64,000 nt of DNA, taken from the NCBI RefSeq assembly GCF_000423485.1, contig NZ_AUIB01000008.1, positions 1-64,000 on the forward strand, written 5' to 3'. Positions 12,416-21,478 of the stretch are shown in pieces. Under the pieces are notes generated by a model that was not told the DNA's origin, searched no databases, and was given only the letters and a program-made list of their open reading frames with translations. The stretch's first letter is position 1, and each line of letters begins with the position of its first letter. The stretch is from Propionimicrobium lymphophilum DSM 4903 (GTDB lineage Bacteria > Actinomycetota > Actinomycetes > Propionibacteriales > Propionibacteriaceae). The position numbers were made by a program, and so were the translations under genes.

Positions 12416-13456
12416 ATGAATCAGCTGCCATTATTTGGTCACGGCAGGCACTTGCTATCTACCCAACAGTTCAACGACGAAAATCTGAGCAATCTTTTTG
12501 CCCTGGCGGATGCAGTCGATCCGATCGCTGCCGGCGAAGCGGTTTGCACGGTCCTTGACGGTGCAATCCTTGGCTCGTTGTTCTTCGAGCCCAGCACGCG
12601 AACTCGCCTAAGCTTTGAGTCCGCATTCCTCAGGCTCGGCGGCGAAGTAACGACCACTACCGGGTTCACCTTCTCGTCAATGGCTAAGGGGGAGTCGATT
12701 CACGACACCGCTCGAGTAGTTTCCGGATATTCCGATGTGTTGGTCGTTCGCCACCCGGATGAGGGCTCTGTACAAGAATTCGCCAACGCTTCGCTTGTTC
12801 CAGTTGTTAACGCTGGAGACGGGGCAGGGGAGCACCCAAGCCAGGCGCTTCTTGACGTTTACACCCTCAGCCGTGAGCTGAAGAAGCGCGATCTCGGCGT
12901 CGATAGCAGGACCATCGCGATCATTGGCGACCTGAAATACGGCAGGACCGTTCACTCTCTGATGAAGCTGCTCAGCTTGCACAAGGGCCTCACCTTCAAG
13001 GTGTACAGCCCGTCCAGCCTCGAACTGCCCGAGCCGATTGCTGAATACGCTAGAGCGCGCGGCCATGAGGTAGTTGATTGCGACAGCGTCATTGAAGCCG
13101 TATCCGGTTCGGATGTTGTTTACTGCACACGTGTCCAGCGCGAGCGCATGACCGACGAGGTTAAGCGTGGCGACAAATTCCGCGGCAGGCTGCTGGACAA
13201 GCAGATGCTCCGCGAAGCAGACGCGCTCGACATCATCATCATGCACCCGCTGCCAAGGGATTCGCGTTCGGCAAGCTTCGACCTGTCTGACGACGTCGAT
13301 GACCTGCCTGGCCTGTCTATCTTCCGTCAGACCGACAATGGCCTACGAATCAGGATGGCAATCTTCCTGACCGTTCTGGGGTGCTCCGTGGACTCGGTGA
13401 AGGCCACGCTTAAGCAGCGTCCGTGGCACGCGAAGCTGGATTGGGACGTAAAATAG
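12416..13456 (+). CDS. pyrB: Aspartate carbamoyltransferase catalytic chain
   Basis: A 346-residue ATCase that joins carbamoyl phosphate and aspartate in the second step of pyrimidine synthesis. The carbamoyl-phosphate loop FEPSTRTRLSFES is at residues 57-69, with further family motifs HPSQALLD and MHPLPR. It is somewhat longer than the usual 300-310 residues, mostly at the C-terminus. The rest of the pyr genes, including a regulatory pyrI, are not adjacent. A good Shine-Dalgarno sequence (CGGAGGT) precedes the ATG. In some actinobacteria pyr genes cluster with pyrR; here the gene stands alone between recN and the Nudix gene. Confidence 0.95.
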   Translation: MNQLPLFGHGRHLLSTQQFNDENLSNLFALADAVDPIAAGEAVCTVLDGAILGSLFFEPSTRTRLSFESAFLRLGGEVTTTTGFTFSSMAKGESIHDTARVVSGYSDVLVVRHPDEGSVQEFANASLVPVVNAGDGAGEHPSQALLDVYTLSRELKKRDLGVDSRTIAIIGDLKYGRTVHSLMKLLSLHKGLTFKVYSPSSLELPEPIAEYARARGHEVVDCDSVIEAVSGSDVVYCTRVQRERMTDEVKRGDKFRGRLLDKQMLREADALDIIIMHPLPRDSRSASFDLSDDVDDLPGLSIFRQTDNGLRIRMAIFLTVLGCSVDSVKATLKQRPWHAKLDWDVK

Positions 13457-13492
13457 GTTCCTCTGTTCTCTCGATCGCCTAATGTTGTAGAC

Positions 13493-14134
13493 ATGATCGA
13501 TCAACAGGAGTCGTGGAAGGTAATCCGGCACACGGTTAAGGCCGAGGGCAGGGTTCAAGACTTCATCGAGGACGAGGTTGAGCTTCCCTCCGGTGGGTCA
13601 ATGGTTCGTCAATACGCCGATCACCCCGGAGCGGTGAGCATCATCGCGCTGGATGACAAAGGGCGAATCGCGGTCGTCGATCAATACCGGCACCCGGTTC
13701 GGATGAGGCTGATCGAGCCCCCCGCAGGGCTGATGGACGTCGCACACGAAGATCCGCTAGTGGCTGCCAAGCGCGAGCTTGCCGAGGAAGCGATGCTTTC
13801 TGCCGGCAAGTGGTCTGTCTTGGTCGATATCTTCACTTCGCCTGGTGGTCTTGCCGAGCCCATCCGTGTCTACTTGGCCCGCGATCTCAAACCCGCGCCT
13901 CGTCCGGAAGGCTTCGTCGTGGAGGACGAAGAAGCCGAAATGAGCGTGCACTGGATAGATCTGGACGAATTAGTCGAAAACGTCTACGCGGGTAAGATCC
14001 AGAGCCCGACCATGGTCAACGGCGTGCTTAGCCTCAAGCTTGCGCTGGAACAGGGCCGCGTCGAAGATCTGCGCCCAGCCGATTCGCCTTGGCCTGCACG
14101 TGAGCGTCTGGTCGAACGCAGGTCGCAGTCTTAA
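13493..14134 (+). CDS. ADP-ribose pyrophosphatase (Nudix)
   Basis: A 213-residue Nudix hydrolase similar in layout to M. tuberculosis Rv1700, which cleaves ADP-ribose to AMP and ribose 5-phosphate. The Nudix box is recognisable (AGLMDVAHEDPLVAAKRELA followed by EEAML) with the same one-residue expansion between the first Gly and Glu as I recall for Rv1700; the usual Gly near its end is Met here. Its position before xerD also matches Rv1700-Rv1701. TAATGT ends 7 bases before the ATG and there is no Shine-Dalgarno sequence, so the message is probably leaderless. The stop overlaps the xerD start. Confidence 0.88.
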   Translation: MIDQQESWKVIRHTVKAEGRVQDFIEDEVELPSGGSMVRQYADHPGAVSIIALDDKGRIAVVDQYRHPVRMRLIEPPAGLMDVAHEDPLVAAKRELAEEAMLSAGKWSVLVDIFTSPGGLAEPIRVYLARDLKPAPRPEGFVVEDEEAEMSVHWIDLDELVENVYAGKIQSPTMVNGVLSLKLALEQGRVEDLRPADSPWPARERLVERRSQS

Positions 14135-15063
14135 TGGGGCTAGACCGGCTGTTACAGGGCTATCTCGATCACGTAATCGTCGAACGAGGGCTATCTATAA
14201 ACACTGTCGCCGCGTATCGCAGAGATCTAGGCAGGTACATAGACTGGCTAAAAGCTAGGGCCGTAGACGATATAGACGTCGTCGATTCAGAGACGATCAA
14301 CGCGTATCAAACGCAATTGTCGACTGGAGACAGCGAGCATCCGGCACTAGCGAAATCTTCCGTCGCGAGGTCGATGGTGGCCATCAGGAACCTGCACTCT
14401 TTCGCCGCCCAGGAGGGGCTGACGAAAGAGGACGTCGGTAAGTCGATAGCCGTCCCGAAACTGGGAAAGAGGCTGCCGAAGGCGCTAGATATCGACGAGG
14501 TGCAAAGGCTGCTGGGCTCTATCGACACCTCTGAACCGCTAGGGCTCAGAGACTCTTGCCTCCTAGAACTTTTATACGGCACCGGAGCCCGAATCAGTGA
14601 GGTTCTTGATTTAGACGTAGATGACGTCACTCCTGTGCTGGAAGATCCCGATTCGGGGCTGAGGCTATTAGGCAAAGGCAGTAAACAGAGGATCGTCCCG
14701 CTTGGTTCATACGCCCGGAAAGCGCTAGATGCGTGGCTGGTTCGTGGGCGTCCCGCTCTGCTGGGAAAGGCTAGAAAATCTACTGCTGCGCTTTTCCTGA
14801 ACACGCTAGGTCGCAGGCTTTCCAGGCAATCCGCTTGGGCCATCCTGCGTGAGCGTGCGGCCGGTGCTGGCATCACTAAGGAGATAAGCCCGCACAGCCT
14901 TCGGCACAGCTTCGCCACCCACCTTCTCGAAGGCGGAGCCGACATCAGGGTCGTCCAAGAACTGCTAGGTCACTCGTCGGTAACAACGACTCAGATCTAC
15001 ACCGAAGTGACGATCGAAAAGTTGCGTGAGGTCTATATAACCGCACACCCCAGGGCAAGGTAA
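14134..15063 (+). CDS. xerD: Tyrosine recombinase XerD
   Basis: A 309-residue site-specific recombinase that resolves chromosome dimers at dif together with XerC. The catalytic set is complete: R153, K181, H254-x-x-R257, H280 and the nucleophile Y289. Length and N-terminal SAM-like domain are those of chromosomal XerD, not of a phage integrase. It overlaps the Nudix gene by one base and sits next to parA and scpAB, which groups it with chromosome segregation functions, as in other Actinobacteria. Confidence 0.95.
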   Translation: MGLDRLLQGYLDHVIVERGLSINTVAAYRRDLGRYIDWLKARAVDDIDVVDSETINAYQTQLSTGDSEHPALAKSSVARSMVAIRNLHSFAAQEGLTKEDVGKSIAVPKLGKRLPKALDIDEVQRLLGSIDTSEPLGLRDSCLLELLYGTGARISEVLDLDVDDVTPVLEDPDSGLRLLGKGSKQRIVPLGSYARKALDAWLVRGRPALLGKARKSTAALFLNTLGRRLSRQSAWAILRERAAGAGITKEISPHSLRHSFATHLLEGGADIRVVQELLGHSSVTTTQIYTEVTIEKLREVYITAHPRAR

Positions 15064-15125
15064 TGCGCCAGTTCTAAAAAGCAGACTTGTCGACTATTGT
15101 TGTTTTCGAACGATAGGAGCGTGTG

Positions 15126-16004
15126 ATGAGCGATGAGCTCTTTGAATTGCCAGAACAAGACGAGGAAAACGTCGATTTAGCTGGCCGTCCCATTCCGGAC
15201 TATCCCGAGCCTCAGCCCCCGGCCCCGGGCCCAAAGAACGCCATCGTCATCTCTATGACGAACCAAAAGGGCGGGGTCGGTAAGACCACTAGCAGCATTA
15301 ATCTCGGCGCAACGATCGCAGAGACCGGACGCAAGGTGCTGCTCGTCGACTTCGACCCGCAGGGTTCTCTTTCCGTTGGGTTGGGAGTAAACCCGCACAC
15401 TCTCGAACTGAGCGTGTACAACCTTTTACTCTCGGATCAATACAGCTTCGACGACGTGGTTATTCCCGACGCGGCGCCAGGCTGCGATCTGCTGCCCGCA
15501 AACATTGACCTGTCAGCCGCAGAGATCCAGCTCGTCAGCGAGGTTGCTCGCGAGTTGACGCTCAAGAGGCTGCTTTACAAGGTTCGCGATCGCTACGACT
15601 ACATCATCATCGACTGCGCGCCTTCGCTCGGCCTGCTTACGGTCAACGCTTTGACGGCGTCGAATTGGGCCCTGGTGCCTCTCGAGTGCGAATTCTTCGC
15701 GCTTCGTGGCGTCGCTCTGCTCTACGACACGATCAACAAGGTGAAGGACAGGCTTAACCCCGAGCTCGATCTGCTGGGCATCCTGCCGACGATGGTGGAC
15801 ACCCGAACGATCCACACTAGGGAGGTCTTCGAGCGAATCATCGAGGCTTTCGGAGACAAGGTCTTCCACACCATAATCAAGCGCACCGTCAGGTTCCCGG
15901 AGACGACCGTGGCTGGCGAACCAATCACCAGCTACGCTCCCTCTTCTCCTGGAGCTGACGCATATCGCCAGCTGGCCAGGGAGGTGCTCGCACGATGCGA
16001 GTAG
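15126..16004 (+). CDS. parA: ParA/Soj-type chromosome partitioning ATPase
   Basis: A 292-residue deviant Walker ATPase with KGGVGKTT at residues 48-55 and the DFDPQG and DCAPSLG segments of ParA proteins. A proline-rich N-terminal extension of about 35 residues precedes the domain. The ATG at 15126 is preferred over the GTG at 15123 because AGGAG ends six bases upstream. This is the ParA encoded beside scpAB (the Rv1708 position in M. tuberculosis), separate from the origin-linked parAB. The next gene overlaps by 10 bases and encodes a likely DNA-binding partner. Confidence 0.93.
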   Translation: MSDELFELPEQDEENVDLAGRPIPDYPEPQPPAPGPKNAIVISMTNQKGGVGKTTSSINLGATIAETGRKVLLVDFDPQGSLSVGLGVNPHTLELSVYNLLLSDQYSFDDVVIPDAAPGCDLLPANIDLSAAEIQLVSEVARELTLKRLLYKVRDRYDYIIIDCAPSLGLLTVNALTASNWALVPLECEFFALRGVALLYDTINKVKDRLNPELDLLGILPTMVDTRTIHTREVFERIIEAFGDKVFHTIIKRTVRFPETTVAGEPITSYAPSSPGADAYRQLAREVLARCE

Positions 16005-16354
16005 ATCGCAGCTCGATAGCAGCTAATCTCGAGGCCAAGACTTCGGATCTGCCGGGAGCGAACGAACTCTTTCGTAAGACGATGGGCCAGCCTGCGCAGG
16101 AGCAGACCAAAAAAACGCCAGCTCCGAAGCAGCAGGACCAGGCTCGTCCGAAGCATGACGAAAAAATCACCGTCTACATCTCCAGCGAACAGCTGATGGC
16201 CTTAGAACAGGCGAGGCTGAGGCTCAAGGCGGAGTTTGGTCTTCGGGTCGATCGAGGCAAGCTGGTGCGTGCCGCAGTCGCGCTAGCGACCAACGATCTG
16301 GATGAGCGCGGTGGCGAGGCCAATGTTGTCAAGATGCTTGAGCAAGAGGGCTAG
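15995..16354 (+). CDS. ParA-linked small protein with ribbon-helix-helix-like domain
   Basis: A 119-residue basic protein. Residues 1-50 look disordered (Gln, Pro and Lys rich). Residues about 55-98 begin with a short strand (KITVYISSEQ) followed by two amphipathic helices, the pattern of a ribbon-helix-helix DNA-binding fold. It overlaps parA by 10 bases and is followed after two bases by scpA. By analogy with plasmid ParF/ParG pairs, it could be the DNA-binding and ATPase-stimulating partner of this ParA. That role is inferred from fold pattern and position only. Confidence 0.75.
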   Translation: MRVDRSSIAANLEAKTSDLPGANELFRKTMGQPAQEQTKKTPAPKQQDQARPKHDEKITVYISSEQLMALEQARLRLKAEFGLRVDRGKLVRAAVALATNDLDERGGEANVVKMLEQEG

Positions 16355-16356
16355 AC

Positions 16357-17181
16357 ATGGCTGCCGCCTCGGACGAACACAGCTTCGTCGACGTCGAGGG
16401 CAACCCGTTTACCGTTAGCCTGGACAATTTCGAGGGCCCCTTCGACCTCTTGCTGCAACTAATCTCGAAGCGGCGCCTAGACGTGACAGAGATCGCGCTG
16501 AGCGAAGTCACCGACGAATTCGTTGCGCATGCGAAGGCCGGGACGAAGATCTGGGATCTAGCGACGACCAGCCAGTTTCTGCTCGTTGCCGCCACGCTTC
16601 TGGACCTTAAGGCTGCTCGACTGCTGCCGAAGGGGGAAGTGGAAGACGAGGAGGACCTGGAAATTCTCGCGGCCCGCGACCTCCTGTTCGCAAGGCTCTT
16701 GCAGTATCGGGCGTACAAGGAAATTTCTAAGTGGTTCGCTTCTTCGCTAGAGGCTGCGGAGCATATTCACTACAGGCCCGGCGGGCTAGAAAGTAAATTC
16801 GCCGACGTGCTGCCGGAGGTGCAATTCCCAGGCGGACTGGAACGCTTCACAAAAGTTGCGGTGAAGGTTTTCACGCCACAGGAAATGCCGGAGATGCCGC
16901 TGAGTCAGCTGCACATCGTGCAGGTGAGCGTGCAGGAAGAGGGTACCAAGGTGGTAAAAAAGCTGCGGGCGGCGAAAACAATGACATTTCGGGCGCTATG
17001 TGCCGACGCCGACAAGCTACACACAGTGGTTAGGTTCCTTTCTTTGCTGGAGCTATTCCGTCAGAAGCAAGTGACTTTTGAACAACTAACACCTCTCGGC
17101 GAGTTGACCGTGCATTGGTCCGGAAGAGACAACGGCGAAATTCAATTCAGCGGAGAATTCGACGAAACGAGTGAAGAATGA
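16357..17181 (+). CDS. scpA: Segregation and condensation protein A
   Basis: A 274-residue kleisin subunit of the SMC-ScpAB condensin complex. The N-terminal segment FEGPFDLLLQLI is the family hallmark that contacts SMC, and the C-terminal winged-helix end is present. It overlaps scpB by 4 bases (ATGA). Together with xerD, parA and scpB it forms a chromosome segregation cluster. Confidence 0.95.
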   Translation: MAAASDEHSFVDVEGNPFTVSLDNFEGPFDLLLQLISKRRLDVTEIALSEVTDEFVAHAKAGTKIWDLATTSQFLLVAATLLDLKAARLLPKGEVEDEEDLEILAARDLLFARLLQYRAYKEISKWFASSLEAAEHIHYRPGGLESKFADVLPEVQFPGGLERFTKVAVKVFTPQEMPEMPLSQLHIVQVSVQEEGTKVVKKLRAAKTMTFRALCADADKLHTVVRFLSLLELFRQKQVTFEQLTPLGELTVHWSGRDNGEIQFSGEFDETSEE

Positions 17182-17804
17182 TCGAAGAAACTGAGCTTGA
17201 CCGAACCCCGCAGGAGATCTCGGGAGAACTCGAGGCGATCCTGATCATGGCCACCGAGGCCCTCAGCGTCGAAGAACTAGCGCATGCAGTAAGCGCGGAG
17301 GAATCCGTCGTCAGGGAAGCCCTAGAGGCGCTTTCTGAGTTCTATAACGAAACTGGCAGGGGATTCCAGCTCCGAAATGTTGCCGGCGGTTGGCGTTACG
17401 CTACTCGTCCTGAGCACGAGGAAGTAATTAAAACTTGGATCATCGAGGGCCAGCAGAACAAACTTACGCAAGCTAGCCTCGAGACGCTCGCCGTCATCGC
17501 TTACATGCAACCCGTCTCACGGTCGAGAGTCTCCGCGGTCAGGGGAGTGAACGTTGACGGCGTGGTGCGCACGCTCATCGCTCGTGGGCTCGTCGAGCAA
17601 GAAGGAAACGACGAACAGACCGGCGCCACGATGCTCAGAACCACCGAGTATTTTCTCGAACGGCTAGGCTTGGCTAGCCTCGCAGATCTACCACCTATCG
17701 CGCCGCTGCTGCCGGATGCGAACCTGTTGGAGCAGGAACTAGCCGGGCTGGCTGGCGAACCAGAAGAAAACGCCGACGAAACGTCAGGAGAAGAAAATGA
17801 GTGA
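17178..17804 (+). CDS. scpB: Segregation and condensation protein B
   Basis: A 208-residue protein of two winged-helix domains that binds the middle of ScpA in the condensin complex. The second helical domain contains the typical LETLAVIAYMQPVSRSRVSA segment. An acidic tail of about 25 residues ends it. It overlaps scpA at its start and rluB by 8 bases at its end, so the three are translated together. Confidence 0.95.
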   Translation: MIEETELDRTPQEISGELEAILIMATEALSVEELAHAVSAEESVVREALEALSEFYNETGRGFQLRNVAGGWRYATRPEHEEVIKTWIIEGQQNKLTQASLETLAVIAYMQPVSRSRVSAVRGVNVDGVVRTLIARGLVEQEGNDEQTGATMLRTTEYFLERLGLASLADLPPIAPLLPDANLLEQELAGLAGEPEENADETSGEENE

Positions 17805-18528
17805 TGACGACAAGATTCGGCTGCAGAAGGTGCTCGCTCAGGCGGGCGTCGCTAGCCGCAGAGCAAGTGAAGAAATGATTGCCGAGGGCCGTGTCGAGGT
17901 CAATGGCGAAATCGTGCTGCGCCAAGGTTTACGGGTAGATCCGGACAAGGACGAGATCAGGGTGGACGGCTCCCGAATTCCGACCGCGCGCAGGCATGTT
18001 TACGTCGTGTTGAACAAGCCTCGCGGCGTGGTTTCCACTATGGACGACCCCCAGGGCCGCGAGACGCTGCTCGACTACGTGGATTCGCGCACAAGGCTGT
18101 TCCATGTAGGACGTCTTGACACGGATACCGAAGGCCTGATTCTGCTCACCAATGACGGTGAGTTCACCCACCGCATGACGCACCCCAGTTACGAGGTGTC
18201 GAAAGTATACCTAGTGGAATGCGAAGGCAGGATCGAGAACCACGCGCTAAAGCGGCTGAAGAAGGGCGTAACGCTGGAAGATGGCCCCGCGCGAGCAGAT
18301 AATGTGAAGCTGGTTTCGCGCACGGAATCTCGCTCCATGGTCGAGGTCACTTTGCATGAGGGCCGCAACCGAATCGTTCGCCGAATGTTCGACACGATCG
18401 GCCACCCCGTCCGCAGGTTGTCGCGCATCAAGATCGGGCCGGTCAAGCTCGGCAGGCTGAAAGTAGGCGAGAGTAGGGAACTGACCCGCAACGAACTCGG
18501 CGAGCTTTTAGACCTAGTAAAGATGTAA
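17797..18528 (+). CDS. rluB: 23S rRNA pseudouridine synthase RluB-type
   Basis: A 243-residue RsuA/RluB-family pseudouridine synthase. It has an N-terminal S4 domain (residues 1 to about 48) and the catalytic motif GRLDTDTEG with the nucleophilic D108. The family modifies 23S (RluB) or 16S (RsuA) rRNA; RluB is inferred from the scpAB-rluB order shared with other Gram-positive genomes. It is the last gene of the overlapping xerD-parA-scpAB run. Confidence 0.93.
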   Translation: MSDDDKIRLQKVLAQAGVASRRASEEMIAEGRVEVNGEIVLRQGLRVDPDKDEIRVDGSRIPTARRHVYVVLNKPRGVVSTMDDPQGRETLLDYVDSRTRLFHVGRLDTDTEGLILLTNDGEFTHRMTHPSYEVSKVYLVECEGRIENHALKRLKKGVTLEDGPARADNVKLVSRTESRSMVEVTLHEGRNRIVRRMFDTIGHPVRRLSRIKIGPVKLGRLKVGESRELTRNELGELLDLVKM

Positions 18529-18534
18529 CAGGTA

Positions 18535-19548
18535 ATGTTTCATAGCGTGCAGAAACGTTTTGTAAAAGTTCTATCCGCTGCTGCAATCTCAGCTTTGATG
18601 CTGACTGGTTGCTCGGGCGGTAACGCAGATAACGCCGACAGCTCCGCAGCCCCTTCGGGCAGCCCGTCGGCCACCGCCTCGGTCCAGAAGAAGAAGCTCG
18701 GCTCGCTTGACGACGTCAAGGTATCGGATAACTTCGGCGAAAAGCCGACCGTCGAGGGCATCGACTACCCGGTCGAGGTAGAAGAAACGATGTCTAAGGT
18801 GATCGTCGAGGGCGACGGTGCCGAGGTACCCAACGATAACGCCACCGTCGAGGTGCACTACATGGGCATTAACGGCACCACCGGCGAGACCTTCGACGAT
18901 AGTTACAACCGCGGTAGCTCCACCTATTTCCCGCTTGACGGCGTCATCAAGGGATTCCAGAAGGGCCTGGTCGGCAAGAAGGAGGGCAGCCGCGTTCTGA
19001 TCGCAGCCGCCAGCTCCGACGGCTACGACCCGATGGGCATGCCGCAGGCGAAGATCAACCCCGGCGACACCTTGTTCTTCGTGGTTGATGTTGTTCGCAC
19101 CGAGCAGCCGGCAGTTTCCGGCAAAATGTCCAGCCCGGCAGGCTTCCCAAAAGTTAGTGACCAGGACGGCAAGCCCGTTATTGACATAGCAGGAGTGGCT
19201 GCGCCGAAAGAGGCAGCCTCTGCGGTTCTGGTCGAAGGCAAGGGACGTGCGCTGGCAGACGGCGACATCCTGAAGTCGCATTCCGTGTGCACCACCTGGG
19301 ATGGAAAGCAGTACTACAGCGACTTCGGCAACAAGGCCGTGATCGATGCCAAGGCGTCTCAACAGAAGCCGCTGGAGCCCCTCTGGCAGCAGTTGGTTGG
19401 GAAGAAGGAGGGCAGCCGCGTGCTGGTCTCTCTTCCCGGTTCTGTTGCTTACCCGAAGGGCAACCCGAATCCGCCGCTAGAGCCGAACACTTCGGTTGCT
19501 TGCGTGGTGGACATCCTCTTCACTCAGCCCATTCCTAAGCAGGGCTAA
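18535..19548 (+). CDS. Lipoprotein with two tandem FKBP-type prolyl isomerase domains
   Basis: A 337-residue exported protein. A basic start, hydrophobic core and lipobox LTGC place the modified cysteine at residue 26, and a Ser/Ala/Pro linker follows. The first FKBP-like domain (about 80-180) has the family pattern VEVHYMGINGTTGETFDDSY and GVIKGFQKGLVGKKEGSRV. The second (about 215-330) keeps the LVGKKEGSRVLVSLP core but lacks several pocket residues, so it may be inactive or only bind. It probably assists folding of secreted proteins at the outer face of the membrane. It follows rluB by 6 bases. Confidence 0.88.
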   Translation: MFHSVQKRFVKVLSAAAISALMLTGCSGGNADNADSSAAPSGSPSATASVQKKKLGSLDDVKVSDNFGEKPTVEGIDYPVEVEETMSKVIVEGDGAEVPNDNATVEVHYMGINGTTGETFDDSYNRGSSTYFPLDGVIKGFQKGLVGKKEGSRVLIAAASSDGYDPMGMPQAKINPGDTLFFVVDVVRTEQPAVSGKMSSPAGFPKVSDQDGKPVIDIAGVAAPKEAASAVLVEGKGRALADGDILKSHSVCTTWDGKQYYSDFGNKAVIDAKASQQKPLEPLWQQLVGKKEGSRVLVSLPGSVAYPKGNPNPPLEPNTSVACVVDILFTQPIPKQG

Positions 19549-19557
19549 AAACGGAGT

Positions 19558-20454
19558 CTAAAACAGGCTTCCGGAAATGACCCAGTCGTTCCAGATCGCC
19601 TCGCTTTGGCGCCAATCGGTGCCGGCGAGGCGATCTTTTAGTTCTTTTGGCGTATTTGCCGGGGGCAGGCCGGCGGACTCGCAAAGCTTCGCGAAAAACT
19701 CCCGAGGTCCTGCCTCAAGATCTCGAAGCGTGTAACCGCCGTCGCGTTTTGCAAGCCTGTCTCCGTTTTCGTTAACGGCAAGACCAACGTGGACGTAAGT
19801 GGGCACCACGAAGCCGAGTTTTGAGGCAAGCCATGCTTGGCGGGGCGAGGAGTCGAGTAGGTCGCGGCCACGAACGACCTGGTTCACTCCGCCGAGCCCG
19901 TCGTCAACCACGGCCGCTAGGTTATATGCGGGCGTGCCGTCGGCGCGGAATAGTACAAAGTCGTCGACAACGCCGGTGACGTCTCCCGCATGGATGTCGT
20001 GGACCGTGAAAGTTGCTTGTTCGGCGCGAACGCGGATCGCTGGTTTGCGGTTCTGCCGTTTTTCGTCCCGCTGGGCTTGGGTAAGGATCGCGCACGTTCC
20101 GGGATATGGGCGGTAGTCGCCGTGCGGTGCCTGCGATGCTGCTGCGATTTCGCGTCTAGTGCAGAAACACTCGTAGGTTTCGAGCTTCGACGCCGCCTCA
20201 CGGTAAACCTCGATACGTTCGGACTGGCGCCATACCGGTTCTGGCCAGCTGAGCCCGAGACTACGAAGGTCTTCGATCTGCCTGCGAGCCACGCCGGGTG
20301 CTGCCGCCACGCGCTGCTGATCCAGATCCTCCACGCGCAGCAGCATCTGGCCACCGTCAGCGTTAGCGAAGAGCCAAGCGAGCAGTGCGGTACGTAAATT
20401 ACCGACGTGCAGATCAGAGGTTGGGCTAGGGGCAAAGCGACCAATGACATTCAC
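19558..20454 (-). CDS. gluQ: Glutamyl-Q tRNA(Asp) synthetase
   Basis: A 298-residue protein equal to the catalytic part of glutamyl-tRNA synthetase without its anticodon-binding domain. This is the GluQ-RS type that glutamylates queuosine in tRNA-Asp. It has the class I signature FAPSPTSDLHVGNLRTA (residues 7-23), a zinc-ligand pattern CFC with Y-x3-C, and a KMSKS-like RLAKRDG. The start is a GTG at 20454; TAACCT ends 7 bases before it, which suggests a leaderless message. It converges with the FKBP gene with only nine bases between. No full-length gltX is in the window. Confidence 0.92.
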   Translation of the reverse strand: MNVIGRFAPSPTSDLHVGNLRTALLAWLFANADGGQMLLRVEDLDQQRVAAAPGVARRQIEDLRSLGLSWPEPVWRQSERIEVYREAASKLETYECFCTRREIAAASQAPHGDYRPYPGTCAILTQAQRDEKRQNRKPAIRVRAEQATFTVHDIHAGDVTGVVDDFVLFRADGTPAYNLAAVVDDGLGGVNQVVRGRDLLDSSPRQAWLASKLGFVVPTYVHVGLAVNENGDRLAKRDGGYTLRDLEAGPREFFAKLCESAGLPPANTPKELKDRLAGTDWRQSEAIWNDWVISGSLF

Positions 20455-20590
20455 CTATACAAGGTTAGCTGCTGTTACTTTCCTCCAACCAAAGGTCGAT
20501 GCATGAGGCAGTCAGAGAATCTAAAACCGAATCTTGTAGTAACTTCACCACGGTATTGCTTTGCCCTTCGGTAGCACTATCGGTGGTGTT

Positions 20591-21478
20591 TCAGGAGTTC
20601 TTCTTGCCATCTTCGAGAGGATTGGTTGTTTGTAGGGCGTCGGGGAGTATCAGGTTGAATGCTTCTGAGGCTCGCTTCGATAGCCAATGGTAGGGGGATG
20701 GGTCAAGGTTGCCTTCGTTTTCGAATGCTTTGACTATGTGTTTAATTTCTTGGGTGTTGAACAAGATTTCGTATGGGGCGCTGTAGACCCATTCGCAAAC
20801 GGTGATGTCTTGTGTTTCTTTGTTAAATTTTTTGTTGCTGGGTGGTACCCGGCACAGGGATCTCCAAGACCACCAGTCATTAGGATTATCGGAATACTGC
20901 ACCATTACGTAACCGTTTGTGCCCCCGCCTACTCGAAGGGCTGTACCGTTTATCGTGTATTCCAAGAACTGAAGGTCTTTACCATCTAACTTATTGAGTG
21001 CACGGTACGTAAAACGAGCCTGAGGCCGATCCAAATTCCCATTCTTAACCCAAGCACGCAACCTAACACCATGAATAAAAGAAAACTCTTTAATATGCAA
21101 AAGCTCACGATCCGGCTTCGAAGAAAGCCAAGAATCAGGCAGATGGCCAGCAATCCACAATCCATACCACATCGAGAAAAACCAAATGACACCCAAGTCA
21201 TATTTACGAGGAGTCGAAAAGCCGATAGCGGCAAATCCTGCGAACTGAATAAGACGTAAAATCCAAATGAAATACCATTTCTTAGTCCGGAGAAGAAAAA
21301 CAGAAATAACTGTCCCAGCAAGAGTGAATAAGATGGCATCCCCAACAGATATTACAGCTCTATGCAAATTTCCAAACCAGGGAAAAATAATAAAAAAAGC
21401 AGGATAGAGAAAAGTTGTAATTATGTTTTTCAGTAAGTCTACAGGCTCTATTTTCTTATTTCGAGAGTACATTATCAA
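20591..21478 (-). CDS. Membrane protein, candidate immunity for toxin cassette A
   Basis: A 295-residue protein I do not recognise. Four hydrophobic helices occupy about residues 15-110; the remaining 185 residues are soluble and rich in Trp, Asn and charged residues. Its start overlaps the 3' end of the toxin-like fragment on the same strand by 23 bases, the usual arrangement for an immunity gene behind its toxin. Base composition is clearly more AT-rich than in the flanking core genes, which fits acquisition by transfer. A function as membrane immunity protein is inferred from position and topology. The 136 bases between it and gluQ hold nothing recognisable. Confidence 0.75.
   Translation of the reverse strand: MIMYSRNKKIEPVDLLKNIITTFLYPAFFIIFPWFGNLHRAVISVGDAILFTLAGTVISVFLLRTKKWYFIWILRLIQFAGFAAIGFSTPRKYDLGVIWFFSMWYGLWIAGHLPDSWLSSKPDRELLHIKEFSFIHGVRLRAWVKNGNLDRPQARFTYRALNKLDGKDLQFLEYTINGTALRVGGGTNGYVMVQYSDNPNDWWSWRSLCRVPPSNKKFNKETQDITVCEWVYSAPYEILFNTQEIKHIVKAFENEGNLDPSPYHWLSKRASEAFNLILPDALQTTNPLEDGKKNS

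Noticed and set aside
12677-13246. 189-codon minus-strand frame inside pyrB
   Set aside because: It is an antisense shadow of a strongly conserved enzyme, with no ribosome binding site and no recognisable domain.
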